Origin: Methanosarcina sp.
GTDB taxonomy: Archaea > Halobacteriota > Methanosarcinia > Methanosarcinales > Methanosarcinaceae
Direction of reading: 5' to 3'
Assembly: GCA_024280975.1 (NCBI GenBank)
Contig: JAMXLQ010000118.1
Location: 1-5,669 of the forward strand
Length of the DNA: 5,669 bases
Each line of letters opens with the position of its first letter. Within the stretch, counting starts at the first letter, position 1. Under the pieces are notes generated by a model. The model had not been told where the DNA came from. It saw only the letters and a program-made list of their open reading frames with translations, and made no database searches. A program made the position numbers and the translations under genes. Positions 1 to 5,669 of the stretch are shown here, piece by piece.

Positions 1-58
1 ATTGTTAATTTTAAATTTAGATCTGGATTAGAAAGTATTTAAAAAGCTATCTTTCCGG

Positions 59-87
59 TTCCATGAATCTGTTCAGGAAGAAAAAAA
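59..87 (-). terminator. Possible tetR terminator: T7 tract plus bulged hairpin
   Basis: Directly after the tetR stop codon, the minus strand has seven consecutive T (plus-strand A81-A87). An imperfect hairpin follows: TTCC 59-62 pairs with GGAA 76-79, A63 is bulged, TGAA 64-67 pairs with TTCA 72-75, and the loop is TCTG. Oligo-T tracts alone can terminate archaeal transcription, so the T7 run is the likelier functional element. The hairpin lies after it, unlike a bacterial terminator. Confidence 0.35.
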
Positions 88-88
88 C

Positions 89-730
89 TCATGATGTCTG
101 CCGATAGCCCCAAATCTTCAAAGATATATCGACCATCAGGTCAGTTAGGGATTCTTCGCTCTTGATGAGAGATAGGGAATAGATTAAGTCGCATTGGATA
201 ATGCCTTTTACCGCAATTCCCCAGTCCATAAGGACTTCCAGAGGGTCTTTATCGCCTATCTCAACGCCATTGAAACTACAAAAAAACTCGGATACAGCTT
301 TGTAGTATTCATTTTTAAAATCCAGATTTTTGATTTCCTCCACAATCTCGCCGCCGAGCAGTGTGGCTATGATCAACGCTTTTGACAAAGAGATATTGTC
401 TTTGGTGTATTGCTGCATATTTTTTATTACATTCCTGATGTAGCCAGGAAAATCATTAAAATCAATATTTTCGGACTTATTTGTCATCAGTAGCTCGTCC
501 GTATATCGATAGCTGATCTCCTTAAGGATGTCAAACTTGCCGCCCGGGAAATATTTGTAGATCAGTCCTATACTCACACCGCCAGCCTCAGCTATATCCC
601 GGATAGTCACGTTTTCATAACCTTTTGTCTCTATCAGCGTGCACATGGCATCCTGGATAGAGATAATTTTCGCCTTTTTGTCCCGTTTGGTATTCTTTTG
701 ATCGTCTTGAACAGTTTTTTTATCCTGCAT
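89..730 (-). CDS. TetR/AcrR-family transcriptional regulator
   Basis: This 213-residue protein is a probable ligand-responsive, DNA-binding repressor. Seen: a Lys/Asp/Gln-rich N-terminal tail (about residues 1-20), then a TetR N-terminal three-helix domain (about 22-70). Its helix-turn-helix reads VTIRDIAEAGGVS-IGLIYKYF at 41-61, closely matching the family pattern (T-x-x-x-IA-x-x-AGVS-x-G-x-x-Y-x-YF), and FDIL follows at 66-69. The remaining roughly 140 residues are helical, diverged and lack a recognisable ligand signature, as is usual for TetR C-terminal domains. Length is normal for the family. The start is supported by a Shine-Dalgarno AGGAG on the minus strand (about 737-741), 7 nt before the ATG. 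The gene is divergent from an ABC-transporter cluster, with two copies of a TGAAC-N3-GTTCA palindrome between them. Autorepression and control of the transporter are inferred. The inducer is unknown. Confidence 0.93.
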   Translation of the reverse strand: MQDKKTVQDDQKNTKRDKKAKIISIQDAMCTLIETKGYENVTIRDIAEAGGVSIGLIYKYFPGGKFDILKEISYRYTDELLMTNKSENIDFNDFPGYIRNVIKNMQQYTKDNISLSKALIIATLLGGEIVEEIKNLDFKNEYYKAVSEFFCSFNGVEIGDKDPLEVLMDWGIAVKGIIQCDLIYSLSLIKSEESLTDLMVDISLKIWGYRQTS

Positions 731-745
731 CTGATATCTCCTAAG

Positions 746-758
746 TGAACAACGTTCA
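746..758. promoter_or_regulatory. Putative TetR operator O1 (TGAAC-N3-GTTCA)
   Basis: Perfect 5-bp inverted repeat TGAAC / GTTCA with spacer AAC, centred on 752. The size and symmetry suit a TetR dimer. It lies about 15 bp upstream of the tetR ATG, next to the tetR Shine-Dalgarno and close to the start site predicted from the TATA-like box at 765-774. Occupancy should block tetR transcription. Assignment to this regulator is inferred from position. Confidence 0.65.
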
Positions 759-764
759 AAACCT

Positions 765-774
765 TTATTAATAA
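765..774 (-). promoter_or_regulatory. Candidate TATA element for tetR
   Basis: The sequence is TTATTAATAA, itself palindromic. On the minus strand its centre is about 25 bp upstream of 744-746. An archaeal start site at that spacing would give a short leader containing the AGGAG ribosome-binding site and would fall within or beside operator O1. The same element could work on the plus strand, where CAAAAC (757-762) precedes it as a BRE-like sequence. It recurs at 817-826, preceded by CAAAAC at 809-814, so direction is uncertain. Confidence 0.4.
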
Positions 775-791
775 GTTGTATGCATTAATCC

Positions 792-840
792 CCTAAGTGA
801 ACAATGTTCAAAACTATTATTAATAAGTTGTATGCATTAA
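792..840. repeat. Tandem regulatory repeat, copy 2
   Basis: This is the second copy of the 49-bp unit at 740-788. One of the three differences falls in the 3-bp spacer of the palindrome (AAT here, AAC in copy 1), so both palindrome arms are perfectly preserved. The other two lie in the short segment between the palindrome and the TATA-like element. Confidence 0.9.
798..810. promoter_or_regulatory. Putative TetR operator O2 (TGAAC-N3-GTTCA)
   Basis: Perfect inverted repeat TGAAC / GTTCA with spacer AAT, centred on 804, exactly 52 bp from the centre of O1. That is close to five helical turns, so dimers at both sites would lie on the same DNA face. It could serve tetR, the divergent cluster or both. 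Confidence 0.65.
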
Positions 841-972
841 AGATTAGTAGAATTTTATACAAAGTCCAGAAATAATTTAATAATAATTTAACACCTTTAG
901 ATTGAAACGCATTTTAATAATTTTGATAAACATTCCAATAATCATTATAACATCGAATCGGGGTAAAAGACA
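841..972 (+). promoter_or_regulatory. AT-rich leader/promoter region of the transporter cluster
   Basis: No gene is seen here. A candidate plus-strand TATA box, TTTTATAC, lies at 853-860 and would give a leader of roughly 90 nt. The TATA-like element in repeat copy 2 (817-826) would give about 120 nt. Long leaders are common in Methanosarcina. AATAATTTA occurs at 871-879 and 882-890, 11 bp apart, and AATAATTTT at 916-924. The GGGG at 960-963, 9 nt before the ATG at 973, is only a weak ribosome-binding site. Confidence 0.35.
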
Positions 973-2121
973 ATGAAAGCTGCACTTTTCTTACTTACTT
1001 TTTACCTTATATCAGTTTTTCCGGCTTCGGCATCCGAGAATTCTCACACTGGAGAAACAAGTACAGCCCACATAACCGATCTTTATAGTGATCTTGAATC
1101 CTTTGATGTAACCCTCTCCTCGGACCATCCAGAGAAGAACTTGAGTCTTGAAGTGCTTCTTGTCAGACCTGTGGGAACAAATGAAGAAACGCTTGACAGA
1201 CAGATATTTTCAGTTGACAATATTTCTGCAAATAAACAGGTAATGAAGGTTGGTTCCTGGAATATCGGAAGCCCTGAACGCGGAGCTTATAAGCTAAAGG
1301 CAAAGCTTCTTGAGGGAAAGCAGGTTCTCACAGAGGCTGAATACAATTTTGCTTACGGCACTAATTCTGCATCAAGGCTTCAGATTAATGACCTGGTGGC
1401 TAACTCTCAAGGAATCAGTGTCGCACTTTCTCCAAAAGAAGCCTCACTTTTTGATATTGAATATATGCTTGTAAATGGGTCAGATGTTGTTTATACAACA
1501 AAAGCTGAAAAATTATCGCTTACCAGCGCTCCAGATATTTTTTCCGCTCCCTGGGGTACCCTTCTTGAAAATAATAAAGACTATGTCGGAAGAGTAAAGA
1601 TTCAGGTTTATTCCCCTGAAAGAGAAGTTATAAGCTCATCCGAACGATTTATTGCCAATGACAATGCTGAGATTACAGATATCTACAAAGATGAAAACGG
1701 AGCAAGTGCAACTGTTTACGGGCGCTCTCAGGTACCTTTTGAAGGAAACTTGGTTTTTTCAGTATACAAAATGAACGCAAATTCTGAAAAAGAGAATGCC
1801 AGTCTTATTGAGTCTGTCCAGCAAAAGGTTCCAGTGTTGCTGAATAATGATGATGAAACCGTTGAAGTTGCCTGGAGCTATAGGCTTCCGGAAGGGATAT
1901 ACAGGCTTGGGATCGAGCTTATGGGAAACGACGGTGATGTTATTGAGCACAGAGAAACAGTTATCGAATCCGATTTCTCTCAGAATTCCAACGTTAGCTT
2001 GGCAAATAATACTACTTCAGAAACAAAGGTTTCAGGTAAAAACGGAATCCCCGGCTTTTCTGCTATAGCTTTAATTTCAGGGCTTGCGGCTATTTCTATC
2101 CTTTTCAGGAATAAAATTTGA
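973..2121 (+). CDS. Secreted surface protein with PGF-CTERM-type anchor
   Basis: This 382-residue extracellular protein has unknown activity. Seen: a Sec signal peptide (hydrophobic 3-17, probable cleavage after ASA near residue 21) with no lipobox cysteine. An all-beta-looking region at 34-333 appears to hold three repeats beginning ITDLYSD (34), INDLVAN (138) and ITDIYKD (234). A low-complexity Ser/Asn/Thr linker spans about 334-357. The tail is GIPGF at 358-362, then a hydrophobic stretch, then RNKI. Seven N-X-S/T sequons (N56, N83, N168, N275, N340, N345, N346) suggest surface glycosylation. The tail matches the PGF-CTERM sorting pattern, which in haloarchaea is processed by archaeosortase ArtA with lipid attachment; processing here is inferred. 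There are no catalytic motifs. It is the first gene of the cluster, 25 bp before a permease gene, so an adaptor or substrate-binding role for the exporter is plausible. An independent S-layer-associated role is the alternative. Confidence 0.85.
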   Translation: MKAALFLLTFYLISVFPASASENSHTGETSTAHITDLYSDLESFDVTLSSDHPEKNLSLEVLLVRPVGTNEETLDRQIFSVDNISANKQVMKVGSWNIGSPERGAYKLKAKLLEGKQVLTEAEYNFAYGTNSASRLQINDLVANSQGISVALSPKEASLFDIEYMLVNGSDVVYTTKAEKLSLTSAPDIFSAPWGTLLENNKDYVGRVKIQVYSPEREVISSSERFIANDNAEITDIYKDENGASATVYGRSQVPFEGNLVFSVYKMNANSEKENASLIESVQQKVPVLLNNDDETVEVAWSYRLPEGIYRLGIELMGNDGDVIEHRETVIESDFSQNSNVSLANNTTSETKVSGKNGIPGFSAIALISGLAAISILFRNKI

Positions 2122-2146
2122 AACCAAATCAAAGGCTGTGAATCCA

Positions 2147-3316
2147 ATGAGTTATGAACTCTTTATCGCACTCAGACAGATTCGGGCAAGAAAGTTCCAG
2201 ACGATCCTTTCGGTTGGAGCTATAGCTCTTGCCGTGATGGTACTTACTGTTTCTCAGGCTCTTATGGTTGGTTTTACTGGCGAGCTTTATAACACTACAG
2301 TAAATAAACTTCCTCACGTCTCAGTATCTCCGCAAGAAGGTGAAGACTATATTTATCTTTACAGAACCCTTGTTGACGAGATCGGCAAAATTGAGGGTGT
2401 TTCTACGGTCTCTCCTTTTCTTACGGGAAAAGCTTCTTTCAGGTTCAAGACAAATTCCCTTAACGCTGAGCTGAAAGGCGTTATTCCTTTACAGGAAAAC
2501 AATATCAGCGATATTGAAAACGACATGATTGAAGGAAATTTCAGGGAGCTTGAGTATTCGAAAAACACAGTGGTAATTGGCTCGAAACTGGCAAATAAGC
2601 TTGAGGTTAATCTGGGAGATTCAGTTGATGTGTCTTTTCCCAATGCAAATCCTCTGTCCCTGAGAGTAGTTGGGATCTTCCATACTGGCTCTCCTCTGGA
2701 TGAATCTCTTACTTATACATCTCTGGATACCGCCCAGAAGTTCTACAATGTTCCTGATGTAATTAATGGGCTTTCTGTCAGGCTTGAAGACTTTAACAGA
2801 GACAGGGAAGTTGCTGCTAAGATAGAAAAAACAGGCTATAAGGCAAAAGGCTGGACCGAAACCAACCCTGAAATCCTTAGAACCATAGCGATAGAAACAA
2901 CCTCCAACAACGTAATCCTGGGTCTGATTGTAGTTATTGCTTCTTTTGGAGTTGTTAGTGCCTTGAATCTTTCAGTTATCGGGGCAACAAGCCAGATAGG
3001 CATGCTCCGAGCTATGGGATCTACGATTTCTAGTATCCGGAGAATCTTTGTACTTCAAAGTGGGATTCTGGGTTTTTTAGGTGCTCTTATAGGGACTCTG
3101 ACAGGAGTTGCAATATCTCTGGGAATAGGCCAGTACGAAATGCCAGCCGCCTCCTCAGAACTTTACGGTGGAATGACAACTATTCCCATCATAGTCCGAG
3201 TTGGGGATATTCTGGTCATTATTCTTGCAGTTTTTTTGCTGAACCTTATTGCCGGAATTTATCCTGCCCAGCAGGCAGCTAAACTCGATCCTGTGAAGGC
3301 GATCAGTTCGAAGTAA
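2147..3316 (+). CDS. ABC transporter permease, FtsX/MacB/LolCE type (first)
   Basis: This 389-residue membrane subunit belongs to a type VII ABC system. Seen: a cytoplasmic N-terminus ending LRQIRARKFQT, then TM1 (about 19-43). A large extracellular MacB-PCD-like domain follows (about 44-253), with VVGIFHTGSPLDE at 174-186. Three C-terminal membrane helices lie at about 254-278, 299-327 and 351-372. The cytoplasmic loop IGMLRAMGST (284-293) is typical of the FtsX domain and probably contacts the ATPase. The end, IYPAQQAAKLDPVKAI, is the family hallmark. An in-frame ATG at 2084 would overlap the upstream gene and add 21 residues. The start at 2147 is preferred because MSYELFIALRQ aligns with the N-terminus of the second permease, MYELKIAMRQ. 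No strong Shine-Dalgarno is visible (only AAAGG near 2131), so translation may be coupled to the upstream gene. It probably pairs with the second permease; the substrate is unknown. Confidence 0.9.
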   Translation: MSYELFIALRQIRARKFQTILSVGAIALAVMVLTVSQALMVGFTGELYNTTVNKLPHVSVSPQEGEDYIYLYRTLVDEIGKIEGVSTVSPFLTGKASFRFKTNSLNAELKGVIPLQENNISDIENDMIEGNFRELEYSKNTVVIGSKLANKLEVNLGDSVDVSFPNANPLSLRVVGIFHTGSPLDESLTYTSLDTAQKFYNVPDVINGLSVRLEDFNRDREVAAKIEKTGYKAKGWTETNPEILRTIAIETTSNNVILGLIVVIASFGVVSALNLSVIGATSQIGMLRAMGSTISSIRRIFVLQSGILGFLGALIGTLTGVAISLGIGQYEMPAASSELYGGMTTIPIIVRVGDILVIILAVFLLNLIAGIYPAQQAAKLDPVKAISSK

Positions 3317-3383
3317 GTATAGATTAAAGATTATTCCTTAGCTTATTTCACATTAAATTGCGCTAACAAAATATCAACAGATT

Positions 3384-3409
3384 GGATATTCTGGAAATTA
3401 TGGAATTCC
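3384..3409 (+). other. Bulged hairpin between the two permease genes
   Basis: GGA (3384-3386) plus ATTC (3388-3391), with T3387 bulged, can pair with GAATTCC (3403-3409), leaving an 11-nt loop. No T-tract follows, so a terminator is unlikely. RNA processing or no function at all are possible. The remainder of the 139-bp gap shows nothing recognisable except the ribosome-binding site of the next gene. Confidence 0.25.
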
Positions 3410-3455
3410 CCGCTGACTAAAACCCTAAGATAATCATTTCCAGGAGCTTATTTAG

Positions 3456-4625
3456 ATGTATGAATTGAAAATCGCTATGAGGCAAGTTTTTTCCAGAAAA
3501 AAGCAAACCTTTTTTGCCATACTTGCAGTTGCCCTTGCCGTAGCCGTAATTACGGTAATGATGGCAATGCTTTCTGGCTTTCAAGGAGAGCTCATAAAGT
3601 CCAGTACTGAGAACAATCCCCATATTGTTGTCAATCCCCAGGATGAAAAAGAAGGGTTTATTCATCTTTACAGATACAATTCGGCCCTGATTTCGGAAAA
3701 AGAAGGAGTTATAGCGGTATCTCCCAAATATTTGGGCCAGGCAGCCTTGGAACACAGGGATAACGCTGAAGGAATTTCGATTCAGGGGGTTGAACCTGAG
3801 GCTGAAGACAAGGTCATGCGAGTAAACAAGGATATAGTAGAAGGGAGCTTTCTATCACTTGTTCATACGAGACACGGAATAGTACTTGGGGATAAACTTG
3901 CGGAAAATCTTGGGGTTCAGCTTGGAGACCGGGTAGATGCGGTATTTCCGGGCTCAAAAACAACTTCTTTTAAGGTCATAGGTCTGATCCATACCGGAAC
4001 GGCTGCAGATGAGGTAACAGCCTATGCAAGGCTGGACTCGGTGCAGGAATTTTTCAATGAACCCGGAGTTGTAAGCACAATAGGGATCAGGGTCGCAGAC
4101 CCTTATAAGGCAGATATTATTGCAAGTTCAATTGAAAGAGAAACCAAGCTTAATGCAGTAAGCTGGATAGAAGCAAATGCAGAAATCCTTAATCTTCTAA
4201 ACACTCAGAAGGTTTTCGTAAACGTTTTCTATATCCTTATTTACGGGATTGCAGGGTTCGGGATTGCAAATGCTCTGATTACCATTATTTCCCAGAGAAC
4301 CCGAGAAATAGGCATCTTAAAAGCTATGGGAGCCTCTCAAAAAAGCATAATGATTGTCTTTCTTTTCCAGTCTGTAATTCTCGGAGCTATTGGGCTGATT
4401 TTGGGCACTATTCTGGGTTATATTGCAACCATTGCTCTGCAGAGTTATAAAATCGCGGTCCCTCAGGAGATGTATTTCGGGCTCCAGACCCTCCCTCTTG
4501 AGGTCGAACCTCTCAACTTTGTATATGCTGCCTTCTTTGCTTTCGTAATCAACATAATCTCAGGGATCTATCCTGCAAGAAAAGCCGCAAAGCTTGATCC
4601 TGTAAAAGCTATAGAAAGTACCTAA
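3456..4625 (+). CDS. ABC transporter permease, FtsX/MacB/LolCE type (second)
   Basis: This 389-residue paralogue of the preceding permease aligns with it almost without gaps. Shared blocks include LYR at 71-73, IVEGSF/MIEGNF near 127-132, LGD at 156-158, HTG at 179-181, KAMG/RAMG near 288-292 and IYPA at 371-374. The topology is the same: TM1 about 18-42, an extracellular domain about 43-252, and three C-terminal helices about 253-279, 298-327 and 353-372. The cytoplasmic loop REIGILKAMGAS (283-294) fits the consensus of this family well. The end reads ARKAAKLDPVKAIEST. The start is supported by AGGAG at 3442-3446, 9 nt before the ATG. It lies 139 bp after the first permease and 180 bp before the preferred ATPase start. 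Most likely it forms a LolC/LolE-like heterodimer with the first permease, although homodimers cannot be excluded from sequence. Confidence 0.92.
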   Translation: MYELKIAMRQVFSRKKQTFFAILAVALAVAVITVMMAMLSGFQGELIKSSTENNPHIVVNPQDEKEGFIHLYRYNSALISEKEGVIAVSPKYLGQAALEHRDNAEGISIQGVEPEAEDKVMRVNKDIVEGSFLSLVHTRHGIVLGDKLAENLGVQLGDRVDAVFPGSKTTSFKVIGLIHTGTAADEVTAYARLDSVQEFFNEPGVVSTIGIRVADPYKADIIASSIERETKLNAVSWIEANAEILNLLNTQKVFVNVFYILIYGIAGFGIANALITIISQRTREIGILKAMGASQKSIMIVFLFQSVILGAIGLILGTILGYIATIALQSYKIAVPQEMYFGLQTLPLEVEPLNFVYAAFFAFVINIISGIYPARKAAKLDPVKAIEST

Positions 4626-4747
4626 TAGAATCTACTTCTCGCGGGTGTAAAGAAAACTATGCGATTTGGGTTTAGTTTGTAATTTATTCACAAGACAAAA
4701 GTACTCACATAAAATTTGAAGGTTTACGCAGTTGAACTCAAAAACAG

Positions 4748-4783
4748 AGTCAGTAAATCCGTGACTATCTAAATTTTAATAAG
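4748..4783 (+). promoter_or_regulatory. Possible promoter with inverted repeat before the ATPase gene
   Basis: AGTCA (4748-4752) and TGACT (4762-4766) form an inverted repeat with a 9-bp spacer, followed by an AT-rich AAATTTTAATAAG at 4771-4783. As a TATA box centred near 4777 this would start transcription near 4803, almost leaderless for the ATG at 4806. The 162-bp gap (4626-4787) is otherwise empty. A separate ATPase promoter is possible but unproven. Confidence 0.25.
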
Positions 4784-4805
4784 TCTAATGAGGCGTAGAA
4801 AAAGT

Positions 4806-5489
4806 ATGACGGAAGAAAGCCCAATAATCGAGCTTAAAAACCTGACAAAAGTATACAAAAACGGAATGGAATTCCGTGCTCTCGATAACGCAAATCTGAA
4901 AATAAAAAAGGGGGAATTCGTGGCAATTGTCGGGCCATCAGGTTCAGGCAAAAGCACACTTATGCATCTAATAGGCTTGCTGGATACTCCGAGCTCAGGT
5001 ACTTTACTGATAGGCAGGAATAATGTAACAAATATGTCTGACAAAGAGCGTTCTGAGATAAGGAACAGGATGCTTGGTTTTGTCTTCCAGTACCATCATT
5101 TGCTCCCTGATTTCACAGCCCTGGAAAATGTAATGATGCCACTTTTAATTGCTGGAAAAAAAAAGAAAGAAGCAAAGGAAATTGCCAAAAAACTCCTAAA
5201 AGAAGTAGGGCTTGAAGACCGGATGGATCACAAACCCGGTGAACTTTCAGGAGGGCAGAATCAGAGGGTTGCAATAGCAAGAGCGTTGAGTTGTTCCCCT
5301 GCAATTGTGCTTGGAGATGAACCTACAGGCAATCTTGATACAAAAACGGGTGACATGATCTATGAACTGCTCAGACAGCTAAATAAGGAGTATAATCAGA
5401 CCTTTATCGTAGTTACTCATAACGATGATATGGCCTTAAAAGCTGATAGAATCATCAGGCTTGTGGATGGAAAAATTACGGTTCAGTAA
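4806..5489 (+). CDS. ABC transporter ATP-binding protein, LolD/MacB type
   Basis: This ATPase (227 residues from 4806) should power the two permeases from the cytoplasmic side. Motifs, numbered from this start: Walker A GPSGSGKST (43-51); Q-loop FQYHHLLPDFTALENV (94-109), strikingly like bacterial LolD; signature LSGGQ (147-151) followed by NQR; Walker B IVLGDEPT (167-174) with the catalytic Glu, and Gly where Ala is usual; D-loop GNLD (175-178); switch His in VVTHND (205). All catalytic residues are present and the length is normal for a stand-alone subunit. An in-frame ATG at 4788 would add MRRRKS but has no ribosome-binding site. The GAGG at 4790-4793 inside it can serve the ATG at 4806, though at a long 12-nt spacing. 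An A9 run lies at 5156-5164. The name LolD would overstate the function, because the inferred host lacks an outer membrane. Confidence 0.93.
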   Translation: MTEESPIIELKNLTKVYKNGMEFRALDNANLKIKKGEFVAIVGPSGSGKSTLMHLIGLLDTPSSGTLLIGRNNVTNMSDKERSEIRNRMLGFVFQYHHLLPDFTALENVMMPLLIAGKKKKEAKEIAKKLLKEVGLEDRMDHKPGELSGGQNQRVAIARALSCSPAIVLGDEPTGNLDTKTGDMIYELLRQLNKEYNQTFIVVTHNDDMALKADRIIRLVDGKITVQ

Positions 5490-5523
5490 GGGAAAATATT
5501 GGGTATCTAAAAGGAAAGATCGG

Positions 5524-5540
5524 TAAAAAGGCACTTTTAT
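5524..5540 (+). terminator. Possible weak terminator after the ATPase gene
   Basis: AAAAG (5526-5530) and CTTTT (5534-5538) form a short AT-rich inverted repeat around GCA, ending in TTTTATT, 35 bp after the ATPase stop. The T-run is only four long, so this is a weak candidate for the end of the cluster transcript. Confidence 0.3.
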
Positions 5541-5613
5541 TCAACAGAAAATCATTACCAGTTCTTACAAATATCATTCCCTCGAAGCCAGAAATACGAC
5601 TTGATGACAAAAG

Positions 5614-5660
5614 ATTGTCTCGATTTTAAAGAAATTTGTTCATTGGTTAAATGAGACAAT
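5614..5660. repeat. Inverted repeat ATTGTCTC ... GAGACAAT
   Basis: Perfect 8-bp arms at 5614-5621 and 5653-5660 extend by four more pairs (5623-5626 with 5649-5652) across a bulged G5622, leaving a 22-nt loop. A further GACAA at 5606-5610 could pair with TTGTC at 5615-5619, giving an alternative small hairpin. It may be a terminator for a gene beyond the window, a regulator site or an element end. The rest of 5490-5669 shows no gene. Confidence 0.45.
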
Positions 5661-5669
5661 TCCGGTGAA

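Larger units (their letters stand above)
740..788. repeat. Tandem regulatory repeat, copy 1
   Basis: This is the first copy of a 49-bp direct repeat whose second copy is at 792-840 (period 52 bp). The copies agree at 46 of 49 positions by hand alignment, differing at 753/805, 763/815 and 764/816. The unit contains an operator-like palindrome, a TTATTAATAA palindrome and an ATGCAT palindrome. It ends about 10 bp upstream of the tetR start codon. Confidence 0.9.

Noticed and set aside
64..75. TGAA-TCTG-TTCA as a third operator downstream of tetR
   Set aside because: The spacing is one base short and the inner C/G bases of the arms are missing. It is better explained as part of the bulged hairpin at 59-79.
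194..385. Plus-strand 63-residue open frame
   Set aside because: It lies wholly opposite the tetR gene, which has strong family motifs. The product shows no domain or ribosome-binding site.
740..840. CRISPR-like repeat pair
   Set aside because: Only two copies occur, with a 3-bp gap rather than a spacer, and the internal palindrome fits a TetR operator.
2084..2146. Upstream ATG extending the first permease by 21 residues
   Set aside because: It overlaps the surface protein gene by 38 bp, and the extension has no counterpart in the second permease, whose N-terminus aligns with the ATG at 2147.
1759..2643. Several open frames of 60-95 residues on both strands over the surface protein and first permease
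   Set aside because: They are antisense or out-of-frame shadows of well-supported genes and have no recognisable motifs.
4731..4737. GTTGAAC as a third TetR half-site before the ATPase gene
   Set aside because: Only one TGAAC arm is present with no GTTCA partner at the right spacing, so a chance match is likely.

Overview
The window looks like chromosome of a methanogenic euryarchaeon, most probably Methanosarcina or a close relative. This is inferred, not searched. The reasons are AT-rich intergenic DNA with archaeal TATA-like boxes, an oligo-T tract after the regulator gene, a surface protein with N-glycosylation sequons ending in a PGF-CTERM-type sorting tail, and the overall codon style. 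No rRNA, tRNA, CRISPR array or complete insertion sequence is visible.

Layout. On the minus strand (89-730) lies a TetR-family regulator. A 242-bp divergent intergenic region (731-972) carries two tandem copies of a 49-bp unit at a 52-bp period, each containing the palindrome TGAAC-N3-GTTCA followed by an AT-rich TATA-like element. On the plus strand come four genes: a secreted, C-terminally anchored surface protein (973-2121) with three apparent beta-sandwich repeats; two paralogous FtsX/MacB/LolCE-type permeases (2147-3316 and 3456-4625), each 389 residues; and a LolD/MacB-type ABC ATPase (start 4806 preferred, 4788 possible; end 5489). The last 180 bp hold no gene but contain a possible terminator and a bulged inverted repeat near the right edge.

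How the parts may work together (inference). Two permeases plus one ATPase form a typical type VII (MacB/LolCDE-like) ABC module. Such modules do mechanical work on substrates at the outer membrane face rather than classical channel transport. The first gene of the cluster would supply a membrane- or lipid-anchored extracellular partner, possibly an archaeal counterpart of a periplasmic adaptor or substrate chaperone. The TetR protein probably represses its own gene, and perhaps the divergent cluster, through the duplicated operator, and would be released by a ligand. The most interesting points are a Lol-like exporter with a PGF-CTERM surface partner in an organism with no outer membrane, and the helically phased duplicated operator that controls it.
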